A stretch of 64,000 nt of DNA from the NCBI GenBank assembly GCA_024639885.1, contig JAHEGD010000003.1, forward strand, positions 62,001 to 126,000, read 5' to 3'. Under the pieces are notes generated by a model. That model worked only from the letters and a program-made list of their open reading frames with translations. It was not told where the DNA came from and did not search any database. Position 1 is the first letter of the stretch. The number at the start of each line of letters is the position of its first letter. Below, in pieces: positions 35,710 through 43,598 of this stretch. The position numbers were made by a program, and so were the translations under genes. The stretch comes from Porticoccaceae bacterium. Lineage in GTDB: Bacteria > Pseudomonadota > Gammaproteobacteria > Pseudomonadales > Porticoccaceae.

Positions 35710-36516
35710 ATGCCCATGCAGTGGTATACCGGCAACACCTTTTACGACACCGCGCTCACATTCGGCTTTGTCTACGCCGCGCTAATTTTTGTCGGCAGCT
35801 TTTTCGGCACTGCCGCTTACGGCGGCCGTTTTGGCGGCGGCAAAAAGAACAAAGGCATCAAACTCAACGCCAAGTTCGGTTGGGTGGTTATGGAGCTGCC
35901 GGGCCTGCTGGTGTTCCCGATTGTGTTCTTCCAGGGTGCCAATGCCTGGCAGCCGGTACCGCTGTTTTTCCTCGGCGTTTGGATGTTCCACTACACCAAC
36001 CGCGCGCTGGTGGCCCCGCTGCTGATGCGCGTGCAACCCGGTAGTGAGTCGTCGTTTGCACTCAATGTGGTGATCGCCGGCTGGCTGACGCTGGTCCTGC
36101 ACGGCTACTTCAATGCCGAGTATATTGCCGAGCTGGGCAGCCACTACACGGTGGATTGGTTTAGCGACCCGCGCTTTATTATCGGCCTCGCGATCTATCT
36201 GTTTGGCTTTACCCTCAACGTGCACTCCGACTACATTCTGCGCAACCTGCGCTCCAAGCACCCGAGCGCCGACGAGCCACGCTACAAGATCCCCTACGGT
36301 GGCGGCTTTAAGTTTGTTAGCTGCCCACAGTACCTTGGTGAAATAATCTCATTTATTGGCTTCACCGTGATGACCTGGAACTTTGGCGCGGTATTTGTAC
36401 TGGCGATGACCGTCGGCAACCTGGTGCCGCGCGCGGTTTACACCCACCGCTGGTTCCATAAAACGTTCGCCGATTACCCGCAACAGCGCAAAGCGATTAT
36501 TCCGGGCATTTTTTAA
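35710..36516 (+). CDS. Steroid 5-alpha-reductase family membrane enzyme (SRD5A-like)
   Basis: This 268-residue integral membrane protein has about six or seven hydrophobic helices. It matches the eukaryotic SRD5A family over its length: Glu62 in MELPGL and Tyr95 in FHYTNRA correspond to the catalytic Glu and Tyr of human SRD5A2. The C-terminal NADPH region has VHSDYILRNLRSK, YKIPYGGGFKFV, YLGEI and a final ADYPQQRKAIIPGIF. The enzyme would reduce the delta4 bond of 3-oxo-4-ene steroids. The ATG at 35710 with CGGAG upstream was chosen. Such a gene inside a degradative steroid locus, facing a ketosteroid-dehydrogenase-like gene, is notable. Confidence 0.88.
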   Translation: MPMQWYTGNTFYDTALTFGFVYAALIFVGSFFGTAAYGGRFGGGKKNKGIKLNAKFGWVVMELPGLLVFPIVFFQGANAWQPVPLFFLGVWMFHYTNRALVAPLLMRVQPGSESSFALNVVIAGWLTLVLHGYFNAEYIAELGSHYTVDWFSDPRFIIGLAIYLFGFTLNVHSDYILRNLRSKHPSADEPRYKIPYGGGFKFVSCPQYLGEIISFIGFTVMTWNFGAVFVLAMTVGNLVPRAVYTHRWFHKTFADYPQQRKAIIPGIF

Positions 36517-36536
36517 CCACCACTGACACTGTGGCA

Positions 36537-36569
36537 TAAAAAAGCGAGACCTAGGCCTCGCTTTTTTTA
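36537..36569. terminator. Bidirectional rho-independent terminator
   Basis: The stem AGCGAG / CTCGCT (extended by A-T pairs) with an 8-base loop is flanked by six A and seven T. It lies between the convergent 5-alpha-reductase and lipoprotein genes and can serve both. Confidence 0.88.
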
Positions 36570-36586
36570 TGCACACATCGCGCCGG

Positions 36587-38119
36587 TTAATCCCACAGGG
36601 CCAATATCCCCCGGCTGGTCCCCACATAGGCGGTACCGTCTTGCGCCAGGGTGATTGGCGCCCAGTTGTTGTTATAACTTGGGCCGATACCGGTGGGCAG
36701 ATCGATGACCTTTTCACCGCTGTCCACATCCAACCCAACCAGTGACCAGACCCGGTCATTGTCAGCCGTCAGTGTCACCGCGTAAAAATAGGCTATACCG
36801 ATGTTGGCCGCCAGCTTAGGTACCGACGACGGTGCATTAATTGCCGCGTGCCAAACCTTACGGCACTCGCCGCTGGCTGGGTCGATGTCTATGCGCTCCA
36901 CCCCTCCGACCATCGCTTGCCAGTCGTTATCACCGTAGACACTACTGTAGCCTGCATTATTTTCGATAATCACCGAATTGCCATAGGCGATCATTGAGTT
37001 GTCGGTAGCCGATGCGCCAGCACTGAACAGCGGTACGCTGCAGAGCAAGCGGTTTTGCGCGGCGCGACGGTCGTAAACCAATAGGTTGATCTGGCCGTCG
37101 GCATTGTCGGTGATGGTAATAAAATCGGAGAACAAGGTCGGCGTAGTGCCGCTGCCTTGATTGATGGAGCCAACACGGCGCTCGCTGCCGCGGTCGTAGC
37201 TCTCACGCCAGCGTATTTTTGGTGCGCCGTCGGCGTCTCTTTCGAAAGCATACAGGGCGTGGTCGGACACCACATAGACGCCGTCCTCTGCCACCGCGAA
37301 GCCGTTTTGGATCTCTTCGCCGGGCAACGCCAGTGCGGCCACACCACCGCTCTCTAGGTCGATGACACCGACCCGACCATAGCGGCTGGCCCACCAGAGA
37401 TTACCGTCGTGGTCTGGCAGTACCCCGGTCAACATATCGCACTCGCCAGAGGGAAATGGGTTGCTTGGCCGCAAGCAGTCACTGGGTATTACTCCACTAA
37501 GATCCCAACTTGCCTGGCGGAAAAACTCCCAGCTACCGTCTGCGCGCTGCCGAAGCCCGAGACGCAATACATGGTTGCGGCTATCGGCCACTACCACGCG
37601 GTCTTGATCGTCTAAATAAAAATAAGCACCCGAGCTATCGCCCATGATAATAGAGCGATCCCACGCCAACAGCGCTTGGTAGCTAGAGGAGCGAATAGGC
37701 ATTTTGTATTCCGCCAATAGCTCGAGAGTGCGCGGCTCTAGCAGCTGAATACGAAAGCCATTGAGCTTGGCACACAGCAATATCAGCCTGCCCTGCTGGG
37801 TAAATGTATTGGTGGCGCACTGGCCACCTAGGTTGCGCGCACCCAACCGCGAGTGCATCGTCGGGGTGTCACTGTGTGGCCCTGAGCTGTGATGAACATC
37901 GCTGTTATAACCGTCTGAGTGCATCGCACTGCGCCCCGCCGGCGCCATAAAGGGGTGCTCCGGCGCGACTAACTCGAGTACCTTTGGCTGCCAATTAGCA
38001 GCCACATAGGCTTTGGGTGTTACACCGTTGTCTGGCAGTGGCGTGGCAACACGCTGGTCGCTGCACGCGATTAACCACAGTGCCATTAGCAATAAGCCTG
38101 GCCGCATCAGTTTTTTCAT
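36587..38119 (-). CDS. Lipoprotein with PQQ-like beta-propeller repeats
   Basis: The precursor has 510 residues. The ATG at 38119 follows AGGAGAGGG and opens a lipoprotein signal with lipobox LIAC (cysteine at about residue 19). The mature part shows repeated blade-like segments (GNLWWASRYGRVGVIDLESG, GTAYVGTSRGILALWD) as in quinoprotein or WD-like propellers, and a His-rich segment after the signal. No PQQ-binding tryptophan-disulfide set could be confirmed. It is probably periplasmic and anchored to a membrane. It lies 121 bp downstream of the Rieske oxygenase gene, beyond a terminator. Function unknown. Confidence 0.65.
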   Translation of the reverse strand: MKKLMRPGLLLMALWLIACSDQRVATPLPDNGVTPKAYVAANWQPKVLELVAPEHPFMAPAGRSAMHSDGYNSDVHHSSGPHSDTPTMHSRLGARNLGGQCATNTFTQQGRLILLCAKLNGFRIQLLEPRTLELLAEYKMPIRSSSYQALLAWDRSIIMGDSSGAYFYLDDQDRVVVADSRNHVLRLGLRQRADGSWEFFRQASWDLSGVIPSDCLRPSNPFPSGECDMLTGVLPDHDGNLWWASRYGRVGVIDLESGGVAALALPGEEIQNGFAVAEDGVYVVSDHALYAFERDADGAPKIRWRESYDRGSERRVGSINQGSGTTPTLFSDFITITDNADGQINLLVYDRRAAQNRLLCSVPLFSAGASATDNSMIAYGNSVIIENNAGYSSVYGDNDWQAMVGGVERIDIDPASGECRKVWHAAINAPSSVPKLAANIGIAYFYAVTLTADNDRVWSLVGLDVDSGEKVIDLPTGIGPSYNNNWAPITLAQDGTAYVGTSRGILALWD

Positions 38120-38180
38120 AACCCTCTCCTCAATGAATTGCCCTCGGTAGTCGCGGTTCACATCGCGACTACCACTCAAT

Positions 38181-38222
38181 AAAAAAACAGCGCCAACCCA
38201 GAGGGAGAGCGCTGTCTTTTTC
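38181..38222 (-). terminator. Rho-independent terminator after the Rieske oxygenase gene
   Basis: A 7-bp stem ACAGCGC / GCGCTGT with a 15-base loop is bounded by seven A on the left and five T on the right. On the minus strand it follows the Rieske gene stop at 38241 by about 20 bp. Confidence 0.8.
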
Positions 38223-38240
38223 CCAACACCTAGCGGTTGG

Positions 38241-39242
38241 TTACTCCACCAGGAACTGGCTGTACCATTTTCGGAACTTAGCAAATGGGCCGTCGCCGTC
38301 ACACAACAGCGGTTTTTCGTAGTATTTTTTGCGGTCCCAAATAATCTTGTCCTCTTCCATCTGCTGGCAGATGTTGTCGACCAGCGCCTTGCCTAACCGC
38401 GCCATTCCTTCACTGGCCGGCTTGGGCTGCAAAAAGGCGTAGTGGGCACGGGTAAACTCGTTGGTGACCGGTGTGACATGGGCCATCAACACGGTATCGA
38501 TCAGCCCTTTAAACCGCACTACAGCGATACCGGCGCCAAAGTTGAGGTTTTCGATAGTGGCATCGACCACCCCCTTGGGGGTTGGCTGGCGAGTCTTCAA
38601 AAAGCCGCGGCGCTCATAACCGTTAAAATCGAGCACCTCGGCATTGGGGATCTCATCGGTGCCGTGGACAAACTCAAAATGGGCTGGGTCGACCGCGTTC
38701 TCGCCGATCTCTTCCATATGCGTGCCGATATCCCACTGGTGCAGAGAGAGCTCGCCCCAGTGGCCACTGTGGTCGGCGAGCTCTTCTACCACCGGCGGCT
38801 CAAACAGCGGATCGACACCGTGCGGGTGGTACCAGACCAAAATGGAACGGTTGACCTCGCGCACCTGCCAGCAGCCTAGCACCTGCTCACCGCGGGCGAC
38901 TTTGGGCGGCATATTTTTGGCGTAGGGGATATCGGTGCACTTGCCCTCACCGTTAAACGCCCAGCCGTGGAACGGACAGACGATGCTCTCACCAACGACC
39001 GAGGAGCCGCCACCCGTGTTGTCGCGAATACCGTAACCGAGATGGGCGCCCATGTGCGGGCAGTAGGCATCGACCACTTTGGCAACCCCAGACTCGGTGC
39101 GAAACACCACCAGCTCTTGGTCAAAGTAGGTGAGCGGCCGGGACTCGCCGGCCGCCAGCTGGTCTGAGTAGAGCACATGGAACCAGCCCCATGGCATGGG
39201 CAATGGAATGCGAGCCGTGCGTTTGTCGGTAGTAATGATCAT
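38241..39242 (-). CDS. Rieske oxygenase, KshA/DAF-36 (Neverland)-like
   Basis: This 333-residue oxygenase component has Rieske ligands Cys61-x-His63 and Cys89-x2-His92 (CPFHGW) and the mononuclear iron motif Asp185-x2-His188-x4-His193 (VDPAHFEFVH). The short C-terminal part and the KFRKWYSQF end recall the sterol 7-desaturase DAF-36/Neverland group as well as KshA. GAGGATAA precedes the ATG. It differs from the oxygenase at 565-1656, so the two probably hit different carbons. It follows an SDR gene by 33 bp. Reductase partners are not in the window. Confidence 0.8.
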   Translation of the reverse strand: MIITTDKRTARIPLPMPWGWFHVLYSDQLAAGESRPLTYFDQELVVFRTESGVAKVVDAYCPHMGAHLGYGIRDNTGGGSSVVGESIVCPFHGWAFNGEGKCTDIPYAKNMPPKVARGEQVLGCWQVREVNRSILVWYHPHGVDPLFEPPVVEELADHSGHWGELSLHQWDIGTHMEEIGENAVDPAHFEFVHGTDEIPNAEVLDFNGYERRGFLKTRQPTPKGVVDATIENLNFGAGIAVVRFKGLIDTVLMAHVTPVTNEFTRAHYAFLQPKPASEGMARLGKALVDNICQQMEEDKIIWDRKKYYEKPLLCDGDGPFAKFRKWYSQFLVE

Positions 39243-39275
39243 GCGATTATCCTCATTGGCTTGAATCAGGGAGAG

Positions 39276-40037
39276 TTACTTAACGGCGCCGCCGCCGTCG
39301 ACAGAGAGAATTTGCCCGGTGATAAACGAGGCGCGGTCAGAACAGAGGAAAACCACCGCTTCGGCGATCTCACCCGGCTCGCCGAGCCGGTTCATCACCG
39401 CGGCTTGTTTGAGCCCCTCGGCAATTTTGGGCTGCTCGGCAAAATATTTTTCAACACCCGGTGTGCGGATCACCCCCGGTGATACCGCATTGATCCGAAC
39501 CCCTTTGTGGCCGTATTCGGTGGCTGCGCTCTGGGTCAGCAAATTGACGCCGCTCTTGGCTGCGGCGTAGGCGGTGTTGAAGCGCTGGCCGCGCAGCGAG
39601 GCGTTAGATGAGATATTGACGATGCTGCCGCCGCCCTGCTCAAGCATTAGCGGCAGCTGGTATTTCATACAGAGCCAGGTATTGGTTAGGCAGAGCTCGA
39701 GCGTTTCATCGAAGACGCTTTTCTCGTAGGTGTGAATGGGGCCAGAGCCGCGGCTGACCGCGGCGCTGTTGCAGGCGATGTCGAGCCGCCCGTACTGCGC
39801 CACAGTAAAGGCCATCAGCTCGGCCACCTTGGCTTCGTCCGAGACATCGGCGGCAAAAAACTGCGCGTCTCCGCCGGCCGCGCGAATCAGCTCAACCGTC
39901 TCACTGCCGGTTTCGGCATTGAAATCGGTGACGACCACCTTAGCCCCCTCGCGGGCAAAGGCGACGGCGATGGCGCGGCCGATACCGCCCCCGGAGCCGG
40001 TGACGACACCGACTTTGTCAGCTAACAGTTGCGACAT
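39276..40037 (-). CDS. Short-chain dehydrogenase/reductase
   Basis: This 253-residue classical SDR has GSGGGIG at the nucleotide loop, NSAAV in place of NNAG, and catalytic Ser/Tyr/Lys in NISSNASLRGQRFNTAYAAA and following K. GGAGG precedes the ATG. It is first in a two-gene unit with the Rieske oxygenase and is divergent from a TetR gene, whose candidate operator lies 66 bp upstream of this start. Confidence 0.8.
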   Translation of the reverse strand: MSQLLADKVGVVTGSGGGIGRAIAVAFAREGAKVVVTDFNAETGSETVELIRAAGGDAQFFAADVSDEAKVAELMAFTVAQYGRLDIACNSAAVSRGSGPIHTYEKSVFDETLELCLTNTWLCMKYQLPLMLEQGGGSIVNISSNASLRGQRFNTAYAAAKSGVNLLTQSAATEYGHKGVRINAVSPGVIRTPGVEKYFAEQPKIAEGLKQAAVMNRLGEPGEIAEAVVFLCSDRASFITGQILSVDGGGAVK

Positions 40038-40102
40038 GATGAATCCTCCAAAAAACTTTACTGTGGTCTAATTTTTAACTATGGTATATCCTATATTCAC
40101 TG

Positions 40103-40118
40103 TTTGGCAAGTGCCAAA
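40103..40118. promoter_or_regulatory. Perfect palindrome TTTGGCA-AG-TGCCAAA, candidate TetR operator
   Basis: This is a perfect 16-bp inverted repeat with 7-bp arms and a 2-base centre. It lies between the divergent SDR/Rieske unit and the TetR gene, 28 bp upstream of the TetR start. The size and place are those of a TetR-family operator controlling both directions. Confidence 0.7.
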
Positions 40119-40145
40119 TAGACCATTAACCGGAGCGCTTTTTCT

Positions 40146-40793
40146 GTGACAAAGCCCGCACCAGCACTTCTACCAGACTCATCTCAATCGCCGCACGGCG
40201 ACGACGAGTCACTGCGCGAGCGCAAGAAGCGGCTCACCCACCAGCGAATCTGTACAGCTGCGGGCGAGCTGTTCGCCGCTCAAGGGGTACAAGCGACCAC
40301 CATTGACAGCCTTGCCGCCGCCGCCGAGATCTCCAAGCCGACTTTTTTCAACTACTTCGCCAGCAAGCAGGCGGTACTCCACGCGCTGATCGAAGAGATG
40401 GATCGCCAGTTCATCAGCTACATCGACGCCGAGATCGCCCGCCAGGTCAGCACCGCAGAGCGTTTAAAAGGCTTGATGTGCCGCTCGGCGCGCCATATCG
40501 GCAAGAACAGCGCCCTCACCCAGCTGATGCTGGTCGAAGGCATGTCGGGGTTGGCTGATCAAACCACCGCCCACGACCGTATGGGCCGGCTCAACGCTGC
40601 CATGGCACGGCTGGTCGAGGCCGGCCGCCGCGATGGTGATGTCAGCAGCGCTGCACCCGTTGCGGTGCAGGTGCAGATACTGGTCGGCAGCTACCTCTAC
40701 GCGCTGCTCAACTGGCTGAATGTTGAGGATCTCGATCTTTTCGCCACCCTCGAGCAGAGCGCCGAGCTGCTGGCCAATGCGCTGCGCGCGTGA
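40146..40793 (+). CDS. TetR-family transcriptional regulator
   Basis: This 215-residue regulator starts at a GTG (40146) with GGAG about 10 bases upstream. The DNA-binding domain reads GELFAAQGVQATTIDSLAAAAEISKPTFFNYFASK in consecutive helices. It is divergent from the SDR/Rieske unit and upstream of two SDRs and the racemase on its own strand, so it may control both sides through the palindrome at 40103-40118. The ligand is unknown. Confidence 0.85.
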   Translation: MTKPAPALLPDSSQSPHGDDESLRERKKRLTHQRICTAAGELFAAQGVQATTIDSLAAAAEISKPTFFNYFASKQAVLHALIEEMDRQFISYIDAEIARQVSTAERLKGLMCRSARHIGKNSALTQLMLVEGMSGLADQTTAHDRMGRLNAAMARLVEAGRRDGDVSSAAPVAVQVQILVGSYLYALLNWLNVEDLDLFATLEQSAELLANALRA

Positions 40794-40845
40794 CCACCAA
40801 GACAACTGAGTAGACCACCACACGCCACATTAAACAGGAGCCACC

Positions 40846-41649
40846 ATGTTATTAGACGCCTTCAAACTCACGGGTAAAACTGCGCTGGTGACCGGCGCCG
40901 GCAAAGGCATCGGCCGCGCCATCGCCCTCTCTTACGCCGAACTGGGCGCTAATGTTATCGGTATCGCCCGCAACCTGCAGGAGCTCGACAGTTTGGCCGA
41001 CGAGGTGCGCGGCTTTGGCGTCAAGGCGCTGATGATCGCCTGCGACATTACCGAGCAAGCGCAAGTCGACCAGCTGGCCGAGCAGATTGCCGCCGAGTTC
41101 TCGGCACTCGACATCTTGGTTAACAACGCCGGCGCTGCCGGGCGCGGCTACGGCAGCCTCGAAAAAGTCGACCGCCGCCGCTTTGAAGACACGCTCACCA
41201 TCAACCTGACCTCGGCCTACTCGGTCATTCACTGCTGCCTGCCGCTGCTGCGCAAGGGCAGCGACGCCGCCATCATCAACGTGTCGTCGGCGCTATCGTG
41301 GATGGTCGACAAAAACTTCTCGGCTTACGCCGCCGCCAAGGCCGGCATGAACCAAATGACCAAGGTCATGTCCTACGAGCTGGCGCCTCAGATCCGCGTC
41401 AACGGTATCGCGCCGGGCGCGGTAGACACCCCGAGTACCGCTTTCATTAAGCAAAACGAAGCGATGCACAGAGCCACCACCCGCTGGATACCGCTGCAGC
41501 GTATGGGCGAGCCGATGGATATCGCCTGGGCTGCGGTCTACCTGGCGAGCAGTGCCAGCGCCTTTGTCAGCGGTAAAATCATCGAGGTCGACGGCGGCAT
41601 GCAGGCGCTGCCGGGCAGCGCTATCGAGGCGGTCATACACCAACAGTAA
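40846..41649 (+). CDS. Short-chain dehydrogenase/reductase
   Basis: This 267-residue classical SDR has GAGKGIG, NNAGA, catalytic SSALSWMVDKNFSAYAAAK and a C-terminal GKIIEVDGGMQ. AGGAG precedes the ATG. It is the second gene of the TetR strand (52 bp after it) and is followed 35 bp later by the 3-alpha-hydroxysteroid dehydrogenase gene. Hydroxysteroid or hydroxyacyl-CoA oxidation is likely. Confidence 0.8.
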   Translation: MLLDAFKLTGKTALVTGAGKGIGRAIALSYAELGANVIGIARNLQELDSLADEVRGFGVKALMIACDITEQAQVDQLAEQIAAEFSALDILVNNAGAAGRGYGSLEKVDRRRFEDTLTINLTSAYSVIHCCLPLLRKGSDAAIINVSSALSWMVDKNFSAYAAAKAGMNQMTKVMSYELAPQIRVNGIAPGAVDTPSTAFIKQNEAMHRATTRWIPLQRMGEPMDIAWAAVYLASSASAFVSGKIIEVDGGMQALPGSAIEAVIHQQ

Positions 41650-41684
41650 CACCCCCAATTAACGGCTTACCGAGGAGAATAGCA

Positions 41685-42443
41685 ATGAAAAATTATCTAA
41701 TGAGTGGCGGCGCCACCGGCATTGGCGCTGCGATTAAAACCCTGTTGCGCGCAGCCGGCCACAACGTGGTGGTAATGGATGTAAAAGACGCCGACATCAC
41801 TGTCGACCTGGCTGACCCCGCCTCGCGCAGCGCCGCCATTGCACAGGCGCGCAGCCACTTTAGCGGTGGTCTCGACGGCGTCATTACCTGCGCCGGAGTC
41901 GCTTCGCACTTTCCCGACACCGGAAAAATCATCTCAATCAACTACTTTGGTACCACCGAGCTGGTCGACGGCGTCGCCGATCTGCTCACTGCCGGCGGCC
42001 GGGTGGTACTGATATCTTCCAACTCGGCGCCAATGTGCCAAGCGCCCGACCTGGTTGAGGCGATGCTCGGCAACGACGAAAGTATCGCCGTGGCCGCAGC
42101 CGCAGACCACACTGGCCACAACTGCTACAGCGGTTCTAAGCAAGCGGTGGCGCGCTGGATGAAGGCAGTCAGTGGCGGCTTTGCCAAGCGCGGCATCACC
42201 ATCAACGCGGTGGCGCCCGGTTATATCGAAACGCCGATGACCGCCTCGGTCGCCGCCGACCCCAACTACGGCGACTCTATACGCCAGTTCGTCGAGTCGA
42301 TACCGGCCGGTCGCGCTGGTTTGCCCAGCGATATCGCAAACTTGGTAGAGTTCTTGCTCAGTGACAAAGCGGGCTTTATTTGCGGCTCGTTGATCTTTAT
42401 CGACGGCGGCCACGACGCGATGTTTAGACCCAACGCCATTTAG
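41685..42443 (+). CDS. hsdA: 3-alpha-hydroxysteroid dehydrogenase/carbonyl reductase (HsdA-like SDR)
   Basis: This 252-residue SDR is of the short HsdA type. It has GGATGIG at the N-terminus, the telltale INYFGTTELVDGV segment, TCAG instead of NNAG, catalytic Tyr and Lys in YSGSK, and the ending IFIDGGHDAMFRP. These match the Comamonas testosteroni 3-alpha-HSD, which interconverts 3-alpha-hydroxy and 3-oxo steroids with NAD(H), a first step for bile acids. GAGGAG precedes the ATG. It lies 13 bp before the racemase gene. Confidence 0.83.
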   Translation: MKNYLMSGGATGIGAAIKTLLRAAGHNVVVMDVKDADITVDLADPASRSAAIAQARSHFSGGLDGVITCAGVASHFPDTGKIISINYFGTTELVDGVADLLTAGGRVVLISSNSAPMCQAPDLVEAMLGNDESIAVAAAADHTGHNCYSGSKQAVARWMKAVSGGFAKRGITINAVAPGYIETPMTASVAADPNYGDSIRQFVESIPAGRAGLPSDIANLVEFLLSDKAGFICGSLIFIDGGHDAMFRPNAI

Positions 42444-42456
42444 CTAGAGAGAGACT

Positions 42457-43581
42457 ATGGGCCCACTTGCCGGTATCCGTGTAGTAGAAATTGAAGGGCT
42501 TGGCCCGGCACCGTTTGCCGGAATGCTACTGGCCGATCTAGGCGCTGAAGTGATCAGCGTTGGCCGCAAAAGCAAAGCCAAGCCGCGCCCGGCGGCGATT
42601 AGCGAACGCGGCAAACAGAGCATTGCGCTGGACCTAAAATCAGCCGACGGCGTCGAGGCACTGCTCAAGCTCTGCGACAGTGCCGATGTCCTTATCGAGG
42701 GGTTTCGGCCCGGCGTCGCCGAGCGGCTCGGCTTTGGCCCCGAGCAGCTGCACGCCCGCAACCCACGGCTGATCTACGGCCGCATTACCGGCTGGGGCCA
42801 GACCGGCCCGCTGGCACAGGCCGCCGGCCACGACCTCAACTATATCGCCCTGACCGGCGCGCTGCACGCGATCGGCCGGCGCGGTGAGACGCCGGTGCCA
42901 CCGCTCAATTTAGTCGGTGACTTTGGCGGCGGCACCATGTTTTTAGTGATGGGTATCTTGGCCGCAGTGATCGAGCGACACAGCTCTGGCCAGGGCCAAG
43001 TGATCGACGCCGCGATGACTGAAGGGGCGGCCAACTTGATGCATATGATGCAAGCGATGCTCGCCGCTGGTATGTGGCAGGACCGCGCCGGTAGCAACTT
43101 GTTGGATGGCGCCGCACCGTTTTATGACACCTACCGCACCAGTGACGATAAGTTCATCTCGATTGGCTCGATAGAGCCACAATTTTATGCACTGCTGATA
43201 GAGCGACTGGAGTTAGAGCCTACCCTGTTCGCCAACCAGATGGACCCCCGCCAGTGGCCGGCCATGAAAGCTGCTATAGCCGAAAAAATCGCCAGCCAGA
43301 GCCGCGACCACTGGTCTGCGTTAATGGAGGGCAGCGACATCTGCTTTGCGCCGGTGCTCTCTATGGCAGAAGCGCCCCACCACCCGCACAACCAAGCTCG
43401 CGGCAGTTTTATCGAAATAGAGGGCGTCACCCAAGCAGCGCCGGCACCGCGCTTTTCGCGCACACCCAGCGCCAAGCCAACCGCCGCCCGCCCACTGGGC
43501 AGCGACACTGCTGCGGTACTGGCTGAACTGGGTTACGAGCCGGCCACCATCGACGCGATGCTGGCGGCGGTCGAGCGCTAG
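42457..43581 (+). CDS. Alpha-methylacyl-CoA racemase (CoA-transferase family III)
   Basis: This 374-residue class III CoA-transferase-fold protein has the racemase catalytic pair His125 (AGHDLNYI) and Asp155 (VGDFGGG), one residue from their places in the Mycobacterium MCR, and a glutamate in SIEPQFYA. The N-terminal GPAPFAGMLLADLGAEV binds CoA. These enzymes invert C25 of branched steroid C27-CoA esters so that side-chain oxidation can start. AGAGAG precedes the ATG. It is last in the unit TetR, SDR, hsdA, racemase, and converges on an SDR gene. Confidence 0.88.
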   Translation: MGPLAGIRVVEIEGLGPAPFAGMLLADLGAEVISVGRKSKAKPRPAAISERGKQSIALDLKSADGVEALLKLCDSADVLIEGFRPGVAERLGFGPEQLHARNPRLIYGRITGWGQTGPLAQAAGHDLNYIALTGALHAIGRRGETPVPPLNLVGDFGGGTMFLVMGILAAVIERHSSGQGQVIDAAMTEGAANLMHMMQAMLAAGMWQDRAGSNLLDGAAPFYDTYRTSDDKFISIGSIEPQFYALLIERLELEPTLFANQMDPRQWPAMKAAIAEKIASQSRDHWSALMEGSDICFAPVLSMAEAPHHPHNQARGSFIEIEGVTQAAPAPRFSRTPSAKPTAARPLGSDTAAVLAELGYEPATIDAMLAAVER

Positions 43582-43598
43582 CCCACCGGTCGCGTCAC

